Part shown: positions 9,273-12,617 of the stretch, in pieces
Layout of the letters: each line of letters starts with the position of its first letter
Numbering within the stretch: position 1 is the stretch's first letter
Source: Burkholderiaceae bacterium
Lineage (GTDB): Bacteria > Pseudomonadota > Gammaproteobacteria > Burkholderiales > Burkholderiaceae_E
DNA length: 12,617 nucleotides
Direction of reading: 5' to 3'
Assembly: GCA_019428955.1 (NCBI GenBank)
Contig: JAHYJF010000082.1
Location: forward strand, 1 to 12,617
Translations under genes and position numbers: made by a program
The notes under the pieces: model-generated
Told to the model about the DNA's origin: nothing
The model's database searches: none
What the model saw: only the letters and a program-made list of their open reading frames with translations

Positions 9273-10352
9273 TCAGTGCTCCGCAAATAGTGCGGCGATT
9301 GCGCCGCGGGTAGCCGGTATGACGCCGCGCTCGGTTACCAGCGCGGTGACGAGCGCGGCCGGGGTGAGGTCGAAGGCCGGGTTGTAGGCCGCCGAACCGT
9401 CGGGAATCACCTGCACTTGCGCGGTGGTGCCATCAGGCAAGCGGCCACTCACGTGCGAGAGTTCGCGCCCGTCGCGGGCTTCGATCTCGATTGCCGCAGC
9501 ATCATTGGCGTCGCGGTCGATGGTCGAGCTCGGGCAGGCGACATAGAACGGCACGCCATGGGCATGGGCCGCCAACGCCTTGAGATAGGTGCCAACCTTG
9601 TTGGCGACATCGCCGTTGGCGGCGACCCGGTCGCAGCCGACGATGACCGCGTCGACCCGGCCCTGCATCATCAGTAGCCCACCGGCGTTGTCGGCGATCA
9701 CGGTATGGGGCACGCCAGCCTGGCCGAGCTCCCAGGCGGTCAGGCTCGCGCCCTGGTTGCGCGGGCGGGTCTCGTCGACCCAGACATGGACCGGCACGCC
9801 AATCTCGGCGAGCAGGTAGAACGGGGAGAGCGCGGTGCCATAGGCGATCGTCGCCAGGCGACCGGCGTTGCAGTGGGTCAGGACGTCGAGCGCGCGCGTC
9901 GGATCGCCGCCGCGGCGCAGCGCCTGCTCGCGCAGCAGCGCCGCCAGATGGGAGCCGATCGCGCGATTGCACGCCACGTCTTGCTCACAAATGACGCCGG
10001 CCTCGTGCCAGGCGGCCGCCGAGCGCTCGCCGGGCGGCAGCGGCCGCACCCGATCGGCGACCCGCTGCAGCGCCCAGCGCAGGTTGACCGCGGTCGGGCG
10101 GCTGGCGAGGAGTTCGGCGAAGTCCTGGCGCAAGGCGTCATCGCTGGCGTCGCGCCGCAGGCCAAAGGCGAGCCCGTAGGCGCCGACGGCGCCAATCAAC
10201 GGCGCCCCGCGAACCTGCATCGCGCGGATCGCGTGGCGGCAACTCTCGAGGGAATCGAGTTCGATGCTCACCTGCTCGAACGGCAGCCGGGTCTGGTCGA
10301 GCGTCATGACGCGGGAACGATCGTCAAGCCAGAGGGTTCTTGGGGGTGTCAT
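9273..10352 (-). CDS. mtnA: S-methyl-5-thioribose-1-phosphate isomerase
   Basis: A 359-residue aldose-ketose isomerase, related to eIF2B subunits, that turns 5-methylthioribose-1-phosphate into the ribulose form; relatives also accept 5-deoxyribose-1-phosphate. It aligns along its length with Bacillus MtnA. V-R-G-A-P at 47-51, R-P-T-A-V-N-L-R-W-A-L at 85-95, H-C-N-A-G at 160-164 and G-C-D-R-V-A-A-N-G-D at 239-248 hold the expected landmarks. C161 and D241 match the catalytic Cys and Asp. N-P-A-F-D-L-T-P near the C-terminus is also conserved. I chose the ATG at 10352, which fits the family N-terminus; a start at 10388 would add 12 residues and neither has a strong ribosome site. The downstream aldolase is coupled. 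No mtnB, mtnC, mtnD, mtnK or mtnP lies in the window, so this is not the full methionine salvage cluster. Confidence 0.95.
   Translation of the reverse strand: MTPPRTLWLDDRSRVMTLDQTRLPFEQVSIELDSLESCRHAIRAMQVRGAPLIGAVGAYGLAFGLRRDASDDALRQDFAELLASRPTAVNLRWALQRVADRVRPLPPGERSAAAWHEAGVICEQDVACNRAIGSHLAALLREQALRRGGDPTRALDVLTHCNAGRLATIAYGTALSPFYLLAEIGVPVHVWVDETRPRNQGASLTAWELGQAGVPHTVIADNAGGLLMMQGRVDAVIVGCDRVAANGDVANKVGTYLKALAAHAHGVPFYVACPSSTIDRDANDAAAIEIEARDGRELSHVSGRLPDGTTAQVQVIPDGSAAYNPAFDLTPAALVTALVTERGVIPATRGAIAALFAEH
9279..9282 (-). promoter_or_regulatory. Ribosome site of the aldolase inside the mtnA 3' end
   Basis: GGAG lies seven bases before the aldolase ATG at 9271 and within the last codons of mtnA. 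It decides that start over an in-frame TTG at 9286 and implies coupled translation. Confidence 0.55.
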
Positions 10353-10511
10353 GGGTGGCGGCTGAGTCAGGACGGATCGGAAGCGCATAGCATAGCGCGC
10401 TGCGGGCAGCGATCGCCGCCGTTGCGATCAGCGAGCGGTTTAGACTATCCTGCCTCGAAGTTCCCCCGCCACCCGCCGCGCCGGCCGGAACCTTGCGATA
10501 GGTCACGTTCA
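10353..10511. promoter_or_regulatory. Divergent region between mtnA and the TauE/SafE-ccoI genes
   Basis: This 159-base gap must hold promoters for both sides. CGCTGC (10398-10403) and GCAGCG (10406-10411) form a compact inverted repeat. TTGCGA at 10422-10427 upstream of a TAGACTATCC stretch is a weak plus-strand promoter candidate with poor spacing. I searched for an FNR/ANR box (TTGAT-N4-ATCAA), which often controls cbb3 oxidase genes, and found none. Any promoter call here is weak. Confidence 0.25.
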
Positions 10512-11357
10512 ATGCTGGAAGCATCCCTGTTGTCGGTGTTCCTACTGGGTCTGCTGGGCGGAGCACACTGCGCCGCCATGTGCGGACCGATAGTGGGAGC
10601 GGCGCTCATGGCAGACCGACGAACCGGCGAGCAAACCAGGCCGGCCGGTAAGATCAGGATCGTTGCACTCTCTGCTGACGCCGCGGGCGGCGGACAGGCA
10701 ACCGACTGGTCGCGGCTATTGACCTACAACTTCGGCCGCATCCTGAGCTACATCGCCGCTGGCTCCCTGGCCGGTGCGGTCGGCTCCGCGGCCTGGTTCG
10801 TCAGCCACGTCGCCCCGGTCCAGAGAATCGCGCTCGCGCTCGCGGGCGGCGCGCTGATCGCAATGGGACTCTATCTGCTCGGCGTGCTGCGGCCTTTGGC
10901 CGTACTCGAAAGCGTCGGCCGGCCGCTGTGGCGTCCGCTAACACCGCTGGCGGCGCTCGTCCTCAGGGGACGCCGCCCCTTGCAGTCCTTGGGCGCCGGC
11001 CTGGTTTGGGGATTGATTCCCTGCGGGATGGTCTACGCGATGCTGGTCGCGGCGCTGGCCAGCGGCAGTGCCGCCGACGGGGCGTTGCTGGCCGCCGCCT
11101 TTGGCGCCGGCACACTGCCCAACCTGCTGGCCATCGGCTGGGCGGCGTCGCGTTCCATCCGCTGGCTGCGTGCGGGCTGGCTGCGGCGCGCCGCCGGGGT
11201 GCTGATCCTTGCCTTTGGCGTGTTGGGAGTGGTGCGCAGCAGCGGTCTGAGTTCGATGCCGCTGCCAGGCCATGGAACGACGGGCGCGGCCGCCGGGCAC
11301 CAGAGCGGCCACGACTTGCCAGGCGGCGAGCAAGGTGAGCGCGACAACAACTCCTGA
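10512..11357 (+). CDS. TauE/SafE-like (COG2836-type) membrane protein, possibly linked to copper handling
   Basis: A 281-residue polytopic inner-membrane protein with roughly six hydrophobic segments, at about 5-32, 75-97, 103-127, 155-182, 186-210 and 227-243. G-G-A-H-C-A-A-M-C-G-P at 16-26 is the characteristic N-terminal motif of the TauE/SafE-like, DsbD-related group found beside cbb3 oxidase assembly genes, and a second Cys sits in I-P-C-G-M-V-Y (C171). H19, C20, M23, C24 and C171 in or near membrane segments could bind copper or do redox chemistry. The tail carries three G-H pairs (H254, H263, H267). An upstream open frame extends far into mtnA antisense and is rejected; the ATG at 10512 begins a proper membrane segment, with AGGT nine bases before it. 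It overlaps ccoI by 23 bases. The sulfite-exporter name is inherited from the family and is not evidence of that function. Confidence 0.85.
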   Translation: MLEASLLSVFLLGLLGGAHCAAMCGPIVGAALMADRRTGEQTRPAGKIRIVALSADAAGGGQATDWSRLLTYNFGRILSYIAAGSLAGAVGSAAWFVSHVAPVQRIALALAGGALIAMGLYLLGVLRPLAVLESVGRPLWRPLTPLAALVLRGRRPLQSLGAGLVWGLIPCGMVYAMLVAALASGSAADGALLAAAFGAGTLPNLLAIGWAASRSIRWLRAGWLRRAAGVLILAFGVLGVVRSSGLSSMPLPGHGTTGAAAGHQSGHDLPGGEQGERDNNS

Positions 11358-12617
11358 ATCCTGCTATCACTGCGGCGATCCGCTGCCGCGCGCAGGCAGC
11401 TGGAGTGCGGCCATCGACGGGCTCGCCCGGCCGATGTGCTGCGCCGGCTGCGCCGCGGTGGCCGAAGCGATCGTTGTCGCTGGCCTGGAAGACTACTACC
11501 GCCACCGCAGTGCGCCGGCGCAGGGTGCCGCAGCGCTGCCCGCCGAACTTGCCAGCCTGGCGATCTACGATGAACCCGAGCTCCAGGAGCGCTTCACCCG
11601 CGGTGCCGACGCGAGCGGCAGTCCCTGCCTTGAGGCCACGCTGGCCATCGACGGGATGCGCTGCGGCGCTTGTGTCTGGCTGATCGAACGCGCCCTGGGC
11701 GGCGTGCCCGGGGTGCTTGGCGCCAACGTAAACCTCGCCACCGAGCGCGCGGTGGTGCGCTGGGATCCTGAACGCACGCCGCTTTCCCGGATATTGGAGC
11801 GCTGCCGCGAGATCGGCTACCAGGTCGCCCCGTTCGACGTCCGCCTGCGCGAGGCGGCGATCGCGCGCACCAGCCGAGCGCAGTTGCGCCGGCTGTTCGT
11901 GGCCGGATTCGGAATGATGCAGGTGATGATGTACGCTTTTCCGGCTTACACCGCCGCTCCCGGAGAGATCGAGTCCGGCTACGCGACACTGCTGCACTGG
12001 GCCAGCCTGCTGCTGACCCTGCCGGTGGTGTTCTACAGCGCCCAGCCGTTTTTCGCCGGCGCGCTGCGAGACCTGCGCGCGCTGCGCCCCGGCATGGACG
12101 TGCCGGTGGCCATCAGCGTCGCGGTGGCCTTCGCAGCGAGCGTCTGGGCAACGCTCAGCGGCCGGGGCGAGGTCTACTTCGACTCGGTGACGATGTTTGT
12201 CTTCCTGCTGCTCGGATCGCGCCACCTCGAGTGGATCGCCCGGCGCCGCGCCGCGCGCGCGCTCGATACGATGGCCGCGGCGGCACCGGAGCAGGTACGG
12301 CGACTGCTGCCCGGCGAAGCGCCCGGCGGCGCCACCGAAGCCGTCCCGGCGGCCCGGGTCGGGGTCGGCGACCTCATTGAAGTCGGCAGTGGCGAGCGCG
12401 TCGCGCTCGACGCGGTTATCGCCGCCGGGCGCACCAGCGTCGATCTGTCGCTGCTGACCGGCGAATCGGTGCCGGTGCCGCGCCTCACCGGCGACGAGGT
12501 TCCCGGGGGCGCTCTGAACGCCGGTGCACCGGTTACGCTGCGCGTGCTGCGCCGGGCAGCCGAGAGCACACTCTCGAGCATTGAGCGACTCGCCGAACGC
12601 AGTTCCCAGGACAAGCC
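11335..12617 (+). CDS. ccoI: CcoI/FixI-type copper-transporting P1B ATPase (partial, C-terminus missing)
   Basis: The first 427 codons of a heavy-metal P-type ATPase; the frame is open to the window end. CcoI moves copper across the inner membrane for assembly of cbb3-type cytochrome oxidase. The N-terminal region has C10-x2-C13 and C35-C36-x2-C39, typical of the CcoI/FixI group, then a heavy-metal-associated domain with G-M-R-C-G-A-C at 107-113. Membrane segments lie near 185-205, 217-238, 256-276 and 283-300. The actuator loop T-G-E-S is at 375-378. The ion-binding CPC helix, DKTG phosphorylation site and nucleotide domain would lie beyond the edge. The start is a GTG inside the end of the preceding gene; the first in-frame ATG (codon 34) would lose the C10/C13 pair. 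ccoS and ccoNOP would be expected nearby to the right. Confidence 0.93.
   Translation, partial: MSATTTPESCYHCGDPLPRAGSWSAAIDGLARPMCCAGCAAVAEAIVVAGLEDYYRHRSAPAQGAAALPAELASLAIYDEPELQERFTRGADASGSPCLEATLAIDGMRCGACVWLIERALGGVPGVLGANVNLATERAVVRWDPERTPLSRILERCREIGYQVAPFDVRLREAAIARTSRAQLRRLFVAGFGMMQVMMYAFPAYTAAPGEIESGYATLLHWASLLLTLPVVFYSAQPFFAGALRDLRALRPGMDVPVAISVAVAFAASVWATLSGRGEVYFDSVTMFVFLLLGSRHLEWIARRRAARALDTMAAAAPEQVRRLLPGEAPGGATEAVPAARVGVGDLIEVGSGERVALDAVIAAGRTSVDLSLLTGESVPVPRLTGDEVPGGALNAGAPVTLRVLRRAAESTLSSIERLAERSSQDK

Noticed and set aside
10421..10432. Possible FNR/ANR site near TTGCGATCAG
   Set aside because: The half-sites TTGAT and ATCAA with a four-base spacer are not present.
9705..10511. 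A long upstream extension of the TauE/SafE-like frame
   Set aside because: It is antisense to mtnA and its translation is Arg/Gly/Ala-rich filler; the membrane protein begins cleanly at 10512.

Overview
The window is ordinary chromosomal sequence from a GC-rich (about 65% by eye) proteobacterium. The gene orders uvrA / major facilitator / ssb and FmdB / DUF502 / aspS / nudB / YbhP-like protein, together with a cbb3-oxidase copper ATPase, point to the Beta- or Gammaproteobacteria; I lean to Betaproteobacteria but cannot fix the genus. I see no transposase, integrase, phage gene, tRNA, rRNA or CRISPR array. Genes are tightly packed and no gene-free stretch exceeds 180 bases.

Layout. A leftward block runs from about 5395 to the left edge: major facilitator transporter, ssb, FmdB-type zinc ribbon protein, DUF502 membrane protein, aspS, nudB, and the first 33 codons of a YbhP-like endonuclease/exonuclease/phosphatase protein. 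A strong stem-loop with a short U-tract after ssb probably splits this block into two transcription units. uvrA (5547-8411) is read rightward from a 151-base divergent region shared with the transporter. It converges on a leftward two-gene unit, mtnA followed by a fuculose-phosphate-aldolase-like class II aldolase. mtnA is divergent from a rightward pair at the right edge, a TauE/SafE-like membrane protein and ccoI (cut by the window end), which overlap by 23 bases.

How the genes work together. uvrA and ssb serve DNA repair and replication. aspS carries residues typical of a non-discriminating aspartyl-tRNA synthetase, which predicts an indirect Asn-tRNA route elsewhere in the genome. nudB acts early in folate synthesis. 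mtnA plus the aldolase fits the DHAP shunt, which salvages 5'-methylthioadenosine and/or 5'-deoxyadenosine. The TauE/SafE-like protein and CcoI suggest copper delivery for cbb3-type cytochrome oxidase, and so growth at low oxygen.

Most of the window is well-known biology. The parts most worth a second look are the mtnA-aldolase pair, the predicted tRNA specificity of AspRS, and the Cys/His-bearing membrane protein fused by overlap to ccoI. I did not find a clearly new system.
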